Shown piece after piece: positions 35,024-42,866 of a DNA stretch of 64,000 bases. How positions within the stretch are numbered: position 1 is the stretch's first letter; every line of letters begins with the position of its first letter. Position numbers and translations under genes: made by a program. The notes beneath the pieces were generated by a model. That model was not told where the DNA came from and made no database searches. It saw only the letters and a program-made list of their open reading frames with translations. This stretch comes from DASQBT01 sp049578545 (GTDB lineage Bacteria; Pseudomonadota; Gammaproteobacteria; Burkholderiales; Thiobacillaceae), in contig JBAUMF010000022.1 of NCBI GenBank assembly GCA_049578545.1, positions 4,086 to 68,085 of the forward strand, read 5' to 3'.

Positions 35024-36376
35024 ATGGCGGAATTCGCTTTATCGCCTAACCGTCTCTGGTCTGCTTTCCGCTCCCAACGTCTGCCACTTCAAGCGTTGTG
35101 GGCCGGGGCCGTCCTTATTGCTGCCGTGCTGCTGGCCAACCTGGCCATGAGCCTCAAGCAGCCTGTGTATGCGCCCCTGTATGGACACCTGTCGGATCGC
35201 GATGGCGGCGCAATCCTGCAAGCCCTGGACAAGCTCAACGTTCCTTACAAAGTAGCAGGCGGCATTATTCAGATTCCTGCCCCGGAGGTTGAAGCAACGC
35301 GTTACCGGCTTGCCGCTCAGGGCTTGCCCAAGGCGGAAAATGGCGGGTTCGATGCCATGGCGACCCCAACTTTGGGCATGACCAGTTTCCAGGAGCAGAT
35401 TGGTTATCAGCACGCGCTCGAAGGCGAGCTTTCCCGTACGCTGGAAAATCTCGCTCCGGTGGCTTCTGCGCGGGTGCATCTGGCGATACCCAAAGCGTCT
35501 GCCTTTTTGCGCGATGGTCCGCAGCCGTCGGCAGCAGTGCTGATCAAGACCAAGGTCGGGATGAGGCTGGACGACGAGCAGGTTCAATCCATCCGGCAAA
35601 TCGTGGCAAATGGTGTCCCGCGCATGTCGGTTGCCCAGGTTGGCATTGTGAACGAGCAGGGCGAATTGCTGGCGCGCGCGGAAGAATCCGAGCGGCAAGC
35701 CTTGAGCCCGGATGAACGGGAAGCCGTTCACACGACAGAAGCCGAGCTGGCTGACCGGGTAACTGAAGCATTGGCACCCTGGTTGGGCAAGGGAAACATT
35801 CGTGTTCAGGTGACTGCGCGGCTTAACTTCACCGAAAAGCAAACCACCTACGAGAGAGCACGTTCCTATTCCAGGGGGATGAACCGAACCGTGCAGACGA
35901 CGCGGGAACCTTCGGGCCAAATCGAACGGTTGAGCGCGCTGGTAGTGGTAAACGAAACCAGTCTGCCCGAGAGCGAACGTCGGGACCCTGCGACGCAGAA
36001 GAAAATCCAGCATTTGGTCAGTCAGGCTTTGGGCATGGAAAGCCGACGGCGAGACAGTTTGCAGGTTGTGTTGCTGCCGTTTGAACTGGCGCCAATGAAG
36101 ATTCCCGAGGTTCCAGTTCCTCTGGTAGAAAAAGTTTCGGAGCGTGCCACTTCCGCACCATTCCTGACGTTGGCTGCCATTACGCTTGCCGGGCTTGTCT
36201 TGCTGGCCATCGTTTTCTTGCGGGTGATGAAGGGGCGGCGTAATTCCAATGCAATTGCTGAAGAGCCCAAACAGACTCGGTCACCGTTTGATGAGGCCGT
36301 TGATGCAGCGCGCACCCTCGTGCTGGATGATCCAGCCCGGGCAGCCAGCGTAATTCATCTATGGGTGCAATCATGA
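35024..36376 (+). CDS. fliF: Flagellar MS-ring protein FliF (short form)
   Basis: A 450-residue MS-ring protein, roughly 100 residues shorter than the usual FliF of about 550. It has the first membrane helix (~24-44, WAGAVLIAAVLLANLAMSL), RBM-type secretin/PrgK-like domains (YAPLYGHLSDRDGG, QIPAPEVEATRYRLA, GFDAM and QIGYQHALEGELSRTLE), and the C-terminal helix (~390-410) followed by a short FliG-binding tail (FDEAVDAARTLVLDDP). The central disordered loop and part of RBM3 appear shortened. ATG 35024 was chosen over 34967 because the extra residues are unlike the family. The end overlaps fliG by ATGA. Confidence 0.9.
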   Translation: MAEFALSPNRLWSAFRSQRLPLQALWAGAVLIAAVLLANLAMSLKQPVYAPLYGHLSDRDGGAILQALDKLNVPYKVAGGIIQIPAPEVEATRYRLAAQGLPKAENGGFDAMATPTLGMTSFQEQIGYQHALEGELSRTLENLAPVASARVHLAIPKASAFLRDGPQPSAAVLIKTKVGMRLDDEQVQSIRQIVANGVPRMSVAQVGIVNEQGELLARAEESERQALSPDEREAVHTTEAELADRVTEALAPWLGKGNIRVQVTARLNFTEKQTTYERARSYSRGMNRTVQTTREPSGQIERLSALVVVNETSLPESERRDPATQKKIQHLVSQALGMESRRRDSLQVVLLPFELAPMKIPEVPVPLVEKVSERATSAPFLTLAAITLAGLVLLAIVFLRVMKGRRNSNAIAEEPKQTRSPFDEAVDAARTLVLDDPARAASVIHLWVQS

Positions 36377-37341
36377 ATCAGGCCGGTCTTGAGCGAAGCG
36401 CAATTCTGCTGATGACCGTGGGTGAAGAGGCCGCTGCCCGGGTTTTTCGCTACCTCAATCCGACCGAGGTGACCCAGCTTGCGGAAGCGATGCGTCGGCT
36501 GGGCGGCCAGCCGCGTGACCGGGTCTCATCCGTGCTGGAGGAATTCCGGGTGGAGGCGGAACGCCAGACCGGCTACGGCATGGGGCCGGAAGCTTTTCTG
36601 GGAGAAGCCTTGACCCAGGCGCTGGGACAGGAAACGGCAACGACGCTGTTGAACCGGCTCGAAGGTGACGACCTGCCGCTCAAACAACTCGCCTGGATGT
36701 CACCCGGTGAAGTTGCACATCTGATCGCAGATGAACCTTCTCCCGTTGTGGCAACCGTCCTTGCACATCTGGAACGCGATCAGGCTGCGGAAGTGTTGAT
36801 GCTGCTGTCGCCGCCGCAGCGTGATGAGGCCTTGCTTGCCCTGTCGCGCTGGCAAGGTGCCGCGCCTGATGCACTGCGCGAACTGTCTGACTGGCTTTCG
36901 AGTCGCATCAGGCAGGAACAGCCGTCGCGGGAAAAAGGTGAGGAGCTTGCTGCCTCCCTCTTGCGCCGCTTGCCCAGGGAAGCTGCAAAGGCAGTGAAGA
37001 GTGGCCTGTCGAACCGTGATCCGGCTCTGGCAGGGCGGCTTGAAGCAGCCACCTTGTCGTTTCAGGACGTGTCCCGTCTGGATAGTCAGAGCCGAATGCG
37101 TCTGTTCAAGGCAGCGCCCGCCCGCGTTCTGCTGCAGGCCATGAAGGGCGCCGACCCCAGGCTGGTAGAAACATTGGTGCAGCGCATGGGCCCCACGGCT
37201 GCGCGCCGATTGAGAGATGATCTTGATAGCCTCGGTGCGATACGCATAGACCAGATCGAAGCCGCGCAGGGCGAAGTAGTGAGCCTGATGCGCAAGCTTG
37301 TCGGCAGTGGCGAGCTGACCATGGAGCCCGCGAATGAGTGA
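36373..37341 (+). CDS. fliG: Flagellar motor switch protein FliG
   Basis: A 322-residue FliG with all three ARM-type domains. The middle EHPQ-like motif reads DEPSPVVATVLAHL, and the C-terminal torque helix is conserved (RRLRDDLDSLGAIRIDQIEAAQ). Lining up with E. coli FliG, K264, D288, D289 and R297 equivalents are present, while R281 is replaced by Thr. These residues act against MotA. The presence of a FliG with these charges argues this is a real flagellar system rather than a non-flagellar export apparatus. The start overlaps the fliF stop. Confidence 0.93.
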   Translation: MNQAGLERSAILLMTVGEEAAARVFRYLNPTEVTQLAEAMRRLGGQPRDRVSSVLEEFRVEAERQTGYGMGPEAFLGEALTQALGQETATTLLNRLEGDDLPLKQLAWMSPGEVAHLIADEPSPVVATVLAHLERDQAAEVLMLLSPPQRDEALLALSRWQGAAPDALRELSDWLSSRIRQEQPSREKGEELAASLLRRLPREAAKAVKSGLSNRDPALAGRLEAATLSFQDVSRLDSQSRMRLFKAAPARVLLQAMKGADPRLVETLVQRMGPTAARRLRDDLDSLGAIRIDQIEAAQGEVVSLMRKLVGSGELTMEPANE

Positions 37342-37945
37342 AGTGCAGAAGCCTGGCGCAGAACAATCCGGCTTCGAACGCTGGGAAGTGGTTGAACCCG
37401 TCAGCCCGCAGGAAAGCGAGGAAGCACGTTCCGCGCGCCTGCTGCTGGAGACGACGCGCATCCGTGAAGAGGCCAGGGCTGAGGGCATCAAGCTGGGCAG
37501 AGAAGATGGCCGCAGGGAGGCACAGGCAGATTGCCAGCGCATCAAGGAACTGGCCACCAGTTATGGTCAGGCGCTCGATACGCTGGATTTTCGTGTGGCT
37601 GATATGGTGCTGGATCTGGCCCTTGAGGTGGCGCGCCATGTAATTGCAGGCGAGCTGACCGCCAAGCCGGAACGGGTGATGGATGTCATACAACTCGCGC
37701 TCAAGCAGATGATCGATACGACAAGGGAGGCGCGCCTGCTGCTTAATCCAGAAGATGCGGCGCTGGTGCGGCCGCATCTCGAAGAGGTGCTGGACAAGAA
37801 TCGCCTGCGCATTGTCGAAGACGGCCACATCGTGCGGGGTGGATGCCTGATCGAAACTCCACAGGGCGATCTGGATGCCACGTTGCAATCACGCTGGCGC
37901 GAGGTGGTCAAGGTGCTCGGCAGCACCATGAACTGGCAGGAATAA
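37334..37945 (+). CDS. fliH: Flagellar assembly protein FliH
   Basis: A 203-residue protein with a charged, Glu/Arg-rich helical N-half (RIREEARAEGIKLGREDGRRE) and a C-half matching the FliH/SctL globular domain (RVADMVLDLALEVARHVIAGE, DKNRLRIVEDGHIVRGGCLIETPQGDLDATL). FliH regulates the FliI ATPase and links it to the sorting platform. It overlaps fliG by 8 bases and its stop overlaps the fliI start (TAATG). The length is close to normal. Confidence 0.88.
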   Translation: MSEVQKPGAEQSGFERWEVVEPVSPQESEEARSARLLLETTRIREEARAEGIKLGREDGRREAQADCQRIKELATSYGQALDTLDFRVADMVLDLALEVARHVIAGELTAKPERVMDVIQLALKQMIDTTREARLLLNPEDAALVRPHLEEVLDKNRLRIVEDGHIVRGGCLIETPQGDLDATLQSRWREVVKVLGSTMNWQE

Positions 37946-39345
37946 TGGCGATCGATCTTACCGTCCCGCTGCGCGAATATCTGGCTGACTGCCGCCGTGC
38001 CATCGCCCTTAGCAGCCCGGTTGCCGCAAGCGGCCGCCTTACACGGGTGGCCGGATTGGTGATGGAAGCGGTTGGCTTGCGCCTGCCCATCGGCAGCCAG
38101 TGCCTGGTGCAGATTCCCGGCGGGCAAAGCGTGGATGCGGAAGTGGTGGGTTTCTCCGGGGACCGTATCTATCTGATGCCGGCAACCGACATCTACGGGG
38201 TGATGCCCGGTGCCCGCGTAGTTCCGGAAAATCCCATCGCGGTGCAGCCGCCGCGTCTGGGCAAGCGCTATATTCCGCGTCGCCGTGCACAGGACCGGGT
38301 TCGCCAGGTTGCTGTCGGCCCCCAGTTGCTGGGTCGCGTTATGGATGGAGCCGGCCGACCACTTGACAGTCTGGGCCCGCTGATTATGGACAAGCGGGTA
38401 CCGCTCTATTCGCGTCCCATCAATCCGCTGGAGCGTGCGCCGATTCGCAAGCCGCTTGATGTCGGCGTGCAGTCGATCAATGCCTTGCTAACGGTGGGTC
38501 GAGGTCAGCGGCTGGGTTTGTTTGCTGGCAGTGGCGTGGGCAAATCCATTTTGCTGGGCATGATGGCGCGCTATACCGATGCCGATGTCGTTGTGGTTGG
38601 CCTGATCGGTGAGCGCGGCCGCGAGGTGAAGGATTTCATTGAAAACAACCTCGGTGAAGAAGGCATGGCGCGTGCAGTTGTGGTCGCCGCACCGGCAGAC
38701 AATCCACCGCTTATGCGGCTTAATGGCGCGGCTTATGCCATGGCAATCGCTGAACATTTCCGCGATCAGGGCCAACACGTCCTGCTGATCATGGATTCGC
38801 TCACGCGTTATGCCATGGCGCAACGCGAGGTCGCCCTGGCCATCGGTGAACCACCTGCGACCAAGGGGTATCCGCCCTCTGTATTTGCCAAGCTGCCTCA
38901 GCTGGCGGAGCGGGCTGGCAATGCCAAGAGCGGCGGTGGCTCCATTACGGCTTTCTTTACCGTGTTGATGGAAGCGGACGACGAACAGGATCCAGTGGCT
39001 GATGCGACCCGTGCCATTCTCGATGGTCACATCGTGCTGTCGCGTGAATTGGCAGAAGCCGGTCATTATCCGGCCATCGATGTGGAAGCGTCGATCAGCA
39101 GGGCCCTGCCTGATCTGGTTGATGCAGAAGAGCAGGAGCGCATCCGACGCTTCAAGTATCTCTATTCACGTTATCAGCGCAGCCGAGATTTGCTTGCCGT
39201 GGGCGCCTACGTGCCGGGTGCCGATCCAGTGCTGGACGAAGCGGTAAAGCTGCAACCCCTGATGCAGCAATACCTGATGCAGAACACCTGGCAACGCGTC
39301 AGCATGGATGAATCGAGGAAGGCATTGGCGGAACTGCTCCCTTAA
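37945..39345 (+). CDS. fliI: Flagellum-specific ATPase FliI
   Basis: A 466-residue F1-beta-like ATPase. Walker A is at about 193-200 (FAGSGVGKS), the catalytic Glu is in GERGREVKDF, and Walker B is in HVLLIMDSLTRYAMA. The C-terminal helices are complete. It energises export through the FliPQR gate with FliH and FliJ. ATG 37945 starts inside the fliH stop; the longer frame from 37843 is wholly internal to fliH. Confidence 0.95.
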   Translation: MAIDLTVPLREYLADCRRAIALSSPVAASGRLTRVAGLVMEAVGLRLPIGSQCLVQIPGGQSVDAEVVGFSGDRIYLMPATDIYGVMPGARVVPENPIAVQPPRLGKRYIPRRRAQDRVRQVAVGPQLLGRVMDGAGRPLDSLGPLIMDKRVPLYSRPINPLERAPIRKPLDVGVQSINALLTVGRGQRLGLFAGSGVGKSILLGMMARYTDADVVVVGLIGERGREVKDFIENNLGEEGMARAVVVAAPADNPPLMRLNGAAYAMAIAEHFRDQGQHVLLIMDSLTRYAMAQREVALAIGEPPATKGYPPSVFAKLPQLAERAGNAKSGGGSITAFFTVLMEADDEQDPVADATRAILDGHIVLSRELAEAGHYPAIDVEASISRALPDLVDAEEQERIRRFKYLYSRYQRSRDLLAVGAYVPGADPVLDEAVKLQPLMQQYLMQNTWQRVSMDESRKALAELLP

Positions 39346-39825
39346 ATGGCCAGACATTTTTCCCTGCAGATCATCTACGACCTGGCGCGCAAGCGGGTGG
39401 AGACCTGTTCGCGTACCGTGAAGCAGGCGCATGGAAGATGGCTGCGCGCACGTGCCCAGATTGTTCGTCTGCAGACCGAGCGCAGCCGCTATGTGGAAGT
39501 GCTTGCGCGGCAGCGTGGAAATGGCGATGCCGGGTTTTATCCGGCAGCAGTTGAAGGCTGGAAGACCCTTGCCGCCCGGTTGACGCGCAGCCGCCAGGAA
39601 CTCGATGCGACTCACGCGGAATGGCAGCAAGCTTTGCAGGCATGGCAGGAACAGGAAAAGCGATTGCAGGCGCTTACAGTATTGCTGCGGCGTCATCGGG
39701 ACCAGGTTTCAAAGCGCGATGCCGTGCGTGAGCGCAAAGTTCACGACGAGATTTCCGCGCGCAACTTTATTGCGTCACGTCAGGAAACCACATCGGGTCT
39801 GGCCTGGGAAGAGCACCTGTCATGA
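39346..39825 (+). CDS. fliJ: Flagellar export chaperone FliJ
   Basis: A 159-residue, strongly coiled-coil protein rich in Arg, Gln and Leu (FSLQIIYDLARKRVE, RHRDQVSKRDAVRERKVHDE). Its position directly after fliI (start ATG follows the stop TAA at once) and helical hairpin composition match FliJ, the stalk that couples FliI to FlhA. Sequence identity to named FliJ is low, as usual for this family. It overlaps the next gene by ATGA. Confidence 0.8.
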   Translation: MARHFSLQIIYDLARKRVETCSRTVKQAHGRWLRARAQIVRLQTERSRYVEVLARQRGNGDAGFYPAAVEGWKTLAARLTRSRQELDATHAEWQQALQAWQEQEKRLQALTVLLRRHRDQVSKRDAVRERKVHDEISARNFIASRQETTSGLAWEEHLS

Positions 39826-40283
39826 AGCTGCCGAAGCTCAGTCCCGCTGAAATCCTTGCGCTTCGGGCGCCTGGCCAGGAGAAAACGTGCGGCCTGACTG
39901 ATCTGGTCAAGGCGCATTTGACGGCCTGCCTAAGAACGCACGTGCGAGTGGAGGTGCGCGCGCTGTCATCCCCGGTGCGAATAGATGAAGGCGAATCACC
40001 ACGCATGCAGGCTGATGATGAACTGCTGGCCGCATGGGTGGCAGCACGGTTTGGTGTGGTGGATGTAAATCAGGTGGTACCGGCCTACCATGGCGAGAGT
40101 TTGTTGGAAAAAATGAGGCAGGCGCTGGCCATGCTTGTGCTGGGTGACAAGTTGGGCGGGCTTTCTTCGCTGTGTCTGGAAATTCAATTGAACGGCCAAT
40201 ATGGAAAACTTGAAATTGACTGGGGCGACATGGCGCCAGGTGAACTGAAGGAATGGGCGGTCAGGCAATGGGTGGCCAGGTAA
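39822..40283 (+). CDS. Unrecognised protein between fliJ and fliO
   Basis: A 153-residue soluble protein (MKLPKLSPAEILALRAPG ...). It occupies the place where fliK, fliL, fliM and fliN normally lie and is coupled on both sides: ATG overlaps the fliJ stop, and its TAA overlaps the fliO ATG. The middle and end (LEKMRQALAMLVLGDKLGG, LCLEIQLNGQYGKLEIDW) have a strand-helix-strand feel similar to the N-terminal part of FliM/SctQ proteins, but I see no SPOA C-ring motif. The function is unknown; a reduced switch or C-ring element is a hypothesis only. Confidence 0.65.
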   Translation: MKLPKLSPAEILALRAPGQEKTCGLTDLVKAHLTACLRTHVRVEVRALSSPVRIDEGESPRMQADDELLAAWVAARFGVVDVNQVVPAYHGESLLEKMRQALAMLVLGDKLGGLSSLCLEIQLNGQYGKLEIDWGDMAPGELKEWAVRQWVAR

Positions 40284-40633
40284 TGGGAGCGCGAATAAAG
40301 AAAGTCAGCATCATCAGCCTGCTGTGGCTTGCACCAGGTCTTTTGAATGCGGCAGAAAGCACAAGTTCTGCTTACGGCTATTTTGGTGTGGTCATTTCCC
40401 TGCTGCTGATCCTCGGCGGATTCATCCTCGTAGCGTGGCTGGTGCGTCGCTGGATGCCACAGGGCGCGCAGGCGGGACTCGTAAAAGTGGTGGGCGCCAC
40501 CTCAGTCGGTCCGCGCGAGCGCGTGGTGGTGGTCGAAGTCGAGGGCACCTGGCTGGTCCTCGGGGTGGGTGGCGGGCAGGTGCGCGCGCTCCATACCATG
40601 AACAAACCGCAGGTTGGGAGCAAGCAGGGGTGA
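40283..40633 (+). CDS. fliO: Flagellar biosynthesis protein FliO
   Basis: A 116-residue protein with a signal-like N-terminus (KKVSIISLLWLAPGLLNAAES), one membrane helix (about 32-52, YFGVVISLLLILGGFILVAWLVRR without the last residues) and a small cytoplasmic FliO domain (VVGATSVGPRERVVVVEVEGTWLVLGVGGGQVRAL). FliO helps form the FliP ring. ATG 40283 overlaps the previous stop; the longer start 40253 is within it. A stretch of repeats follows before fliP. Confidence 0.88.
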   Translation: MGARIKKVSIISLLWLAPGLLNAAESTSSAYGYFGVVISLLLILGGFILVAWLVRRWMPQGAQAGLVKVVGATSVGPRERVVVVEVEGTWLVLGVGGGQVRALHTMNKPQVGSKQG

Positions 40634-40860
40634 GTCCAGGGGAAGCCTGCAGCATCTCATATCGCCGTCGTTGCGAGCCGCACATTCCTCACCGCAACCG
40701 TTTCCCAGAGGGTGAGAATGCAAGGCCTGCTAACAAGATCCATGACAAGGCAATCCGGTATGGTGGCTCTTTGAATATGACAGGATCGCCACGTCGCTGC
40801 GCTACTCGCGATCGCCTCACTTTCATTGATTCAGTCGCCGCCCTAAGCCTTCTGGCAAAG
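40634..40860. repeat. Dispersed inverted repeat pair between fliO and fliP
   Basis: Two degenerate copies of a repeat of the type CGTCATTGCGAGG...GCAATCC appear in opposite orientation: the first from about 40661 (GTCGTTGCGAGCCG) to 40757 (GGCAATCCGG), the second at 40781-40818 (GGATCGCCACGTCGCTGCGCTACTCGCGATCGCC, read in two parts). The fliP frame is open through the second copy, but its proper start is at 40861. The insertion separates genes that are usually adjacent or overlapping. Confidence 0.6.
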
Positions 40861-41571
40861 ATGGTGTTGCTGCTGCTCATGACACTCGTTGTCGCTGCGG
40901 CAGAAGCAGCGGAGCCGGGCCTCACCGTGTTCTCGCAGTCTGCGGGGAATCTCACCATTCCCGCCTCCAGCCTGTCGTTTCTCATCGCGCTGCCCTTCCT
41001 GCCGGCGCTGCTGCTTTCCATGAGCGCCTTTGTGCGCATGGCGGTGGTTTTTTTCCTGCTGCGTCATGCGCTGGGCAGCCAGTATGCCCCGCCCAATCTG
41101 GTGATGGCCGGACTGGCGCTGCTGCTCGCCTATTTCGTCATGTATCCCACGCTGGAAAAAATTCGGCAGGATGCCTACCTGCCCTATACCCAGGGCAAGA
41201 TGAGCGCTGTTCAGGCAGGTGACAAGGCTGCATTGCCGCTTAAAAGCTTTATGGTGCGGCAAACCCGCGCAGACGATCTTGCCCTTTTCACCCCGGAGCG
41301 AAAGGCAAGCAATATGAAGAACCCGGATGCGGTCCCGTTGCGCGAACTGGCACCAGCCTTTCTCATCAGCGAATTGAAAACCGCATTCCAGATCGCCTTC
41401 ATGGTGATCCTGCCGTTTCTCGTCATTGATCTGGTCGTGTCCAGCGTGCTGATGAGTCTGGGCATGGTCATGGTGCCGCCACAACTGGTGTCCCTGCCGC
41501 TAAAACTGCTGCTGTTCGTCGTGGCCGATGGCTGGCACCTGCTGGCCGGTTCGCTGATCGGGAGCTTCTAG
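40861..41571 (+). CDS. fliP: Flagellar export gate protein FliP
   Basis: A 236-residue membrane protein from ATG 40861. It has a signal-like start (MVLLLLMTLVVAAAEAAEPG) and four hydrophobic helices with the family patterns ALLLSMSAFVRMAVVFFLLRHALG, MKNPDAVPLRELAPAFLISELKTAFQIAF (split around PAFLISELK), and LPFKL-like SLPLKLLLFVVADGWHLLAGSL. FliP5FliQ4FliR1 forms the export gate. A longer open frame from 40324 is an accident of the repeats. The ribosome site is weak. Confidence 0.94.
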   Translation: MVLLLLMTLVVAAAEAAEPGLTVFSQSAGNLTIPASSLSFLIALPFLPALLLSMSAFVRMAVVFFLLRHALGSQYAPPNLVMAGLALLLAYFVMYPTLEKIRQDAYLPYTQGKMSAVQAGDKAALPLKSFMVRQTRADDLALFTPERKASNMKNPDAVPLRELAPAFLISELKTAFQIAFMVILPFLVIDLVVSSVLMSLGMVMVPPQLVSLPLKLLLFVVADGWHLLAGSLIGSF

Positions 41572-41811
41572 CGTGATTGCTCATCCATATGTGCTGCGCG
41601 CCTGCCTTGACCAGGTCGCCACGGCCTGCGGCCTTGCGATGACAGCTAGATCGTCACTGCGAGGAGCGCGATCAAGCTTCAGCAGCGAGCATGGCACAGC
41701 GGGACGCAGCCGTCATTGCGAGGAGCGACGCGACGAAGCAATCCAGTTGAGAAATGGCGTGGCAAATACCTGTCGCAGATCTGCCATGATTGCGTCGGGA
41801 CTGGAAGCGTA
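41572..41811. repeat. Cluster of dispersed repeats between fliP and fliQ
   Basis: About 240 bases contain at least three copies of one repeat family: GGTCGCCACGG...CTTGCGATGAC at about 41613-41643 (reverse orientation), CGTCACTGCGAGGAGCGCG at 41652-41670, and CGTCATTGCGAGGAGCGACG ... CGAAGCAATCCAG at 41711-41746. The last is a near-consensus copy of a repeat widespread in betaproteobacterial and other genomes. No gene is present. Confidence 0.7.
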
Positions 41812-42066
41812 ATGGAAGATTTTCTGCGCGAGGCGCTCTGGCTTGCATTGTGGATTTCACTCCCCATCCTTGCCGCCGTGCTGCTGACTGCCCTTCTGAT
41901 GAGCATGTTCCAGGCGGCTACGCAGATCCTCGAGCCGACCCTGTCCTTCGTCCCCAAACTGCTTGTCCTGCTGCTGGTGCTGGCGCTGCTAGGTGTTTGG
42001 ATGGGCGACCGCATGGTGAGTTTTGCCCAGCATATGTTCGGTGACTGGCCGGAAAAGATTGAGTAA
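41812..42066 (+). CDS. fliQ: Flagellar export gate protein FliQ
   Basis: An 84-residue protein with two hydrophobic helices (ALWLALWISLPILAAVLLTALL, LVLLLVLALLGVWMG) joined by the family loop SMFQAATQILEPTLSFVPK. ATG 41812 gives the expected length; the longer frame starts in the repeat cluster. Its stop TAA overlaps the fliR ATG (TAATG). Confidence 0.93.
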   Translation: MEDFLREALWLALWISLPILAAVLLTALLMSMFQAATQILEPTLSFVPKLLVLLLVLALLGVWMGDRMVSFAQHMFGDWPEKIE

Positions 42067-42824
42067 TGGACGGAATCTCGCAAGCCCTTCTCTTCGCCTG
42101 GTTCTACGCCTCCGCGCGGCTAATGGGCTGGACGCTGGTCGATCCTATGCTGTCCCGGCTGCCCCTGTTCTTGCGCGTGCTGCTTGCGGGTAGTCTGGCA
42201 GCCATGCTGATGCCCTGGGGCGAGGCGGCTTCGCTGCCTGACCCATTCAGCGGGGCGGGGTTGGTGATGGTGATGCGGGAAGCGCTGCTGGGCGCAGGCA
42301 TGGGTCTCATGGTGCGTCTGCTGTTCAGCATCATGGAAGCGGCGCTGGGCTGGCTGGGGCAGGTTACCGGGCGCAATCTGTATCAGCCCTGGCTTGCCGA
42401 CTACGCGCCGGATGATGCGAGCCTGCGCCAAATGGGATTCTGGCTGGCGGGACTAGCGTTCTTTTCCGCCAATGGGCATTTGCTGGTGGTCCAGGCGCTA
42501 CAGCACAGCCTGTCTGTCCTGCCGGCGGGGAGCCTGCCGGAGCGCGAGGGTGCCCGCACCCTGCTTGAAGCGGGCAACATGATCTTTTCCACCGGGCTAC
42601 AGCTGGCCTTGCCCCTGATTTTGCTGGCCTTGCTCGCGCAGGGTGTGTTCGCGGTGGTCTCGCGGCTGCTGCCGGGAATCGATGCCTGGTCGATCGGTCT
42701 CAATCTGGGCGCAGTGACGTTGCTGGGTGCCCTGGCGGTGGGGGTGCCGATCATGCTTACCCTGTTTGTGCGTGTCATGGACGATCTGCCGGTGCTGCTT
42801 TCGGCATTCCCCGCCATCAAGTAA
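42066..42824 (+). CDS. fliR: Flagellar export gate protein FliR
   Basis: A 252-residue membrane protein with six hydrophobic segments. It contains REALLGAGMGLMVRL and the downstream SVLPAGSL ... NMIFSTGLQLALPLILLALL patterns of FliR/SctT. FliR closes the export gate. It ends the flagellar operon; flhB and flhA, fliE, fliK-L-M-N and hook genes are not in the window. dapA follows 42 bases later on the same strand. Confidence 0.93.
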   Translation: MDGISQALLFAWFYASARLMGWTLVDPMLSRLPLFLRVLLAGSLAAMLMPWGEAASLPDPFSGAGLVMVMREALLGAGMGLMVRLLFSIMEAALGWLGQVTGRNLYQPWLADYAPDDASLRQMGFWLAGLAFFSANGHLLVVQALQHSLSVLPAGSLPEREGARTLLEAGNMIFSTGLQLALPLILLALLAQGVFAVVSRLLPGIDAWSIGLNLGAVTLLGALAVGVPIMLTLFVRVMDDLPVLLSAFPAIK

Positions 42825-42866
42825 AATCGCTGCTTTTCCTGCCTTCGGGCCTGATGCTCGCAAACC

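Noticed and set aside
40324..40860. Open frame upstream of fliP that would extend it to 415 residues
   Set aside because: It reads through fliO in another frame and through repeat DNA; the family start fits ATG 40861.
35024..42824. The fli cluster considered as a non-flagellar type III secretion system
   Set aside because: FliG with torque-helix charges and FliO/FliP/FliQ/FliR of flagellar type are present; no secretin, needle or translocator gene is seen.
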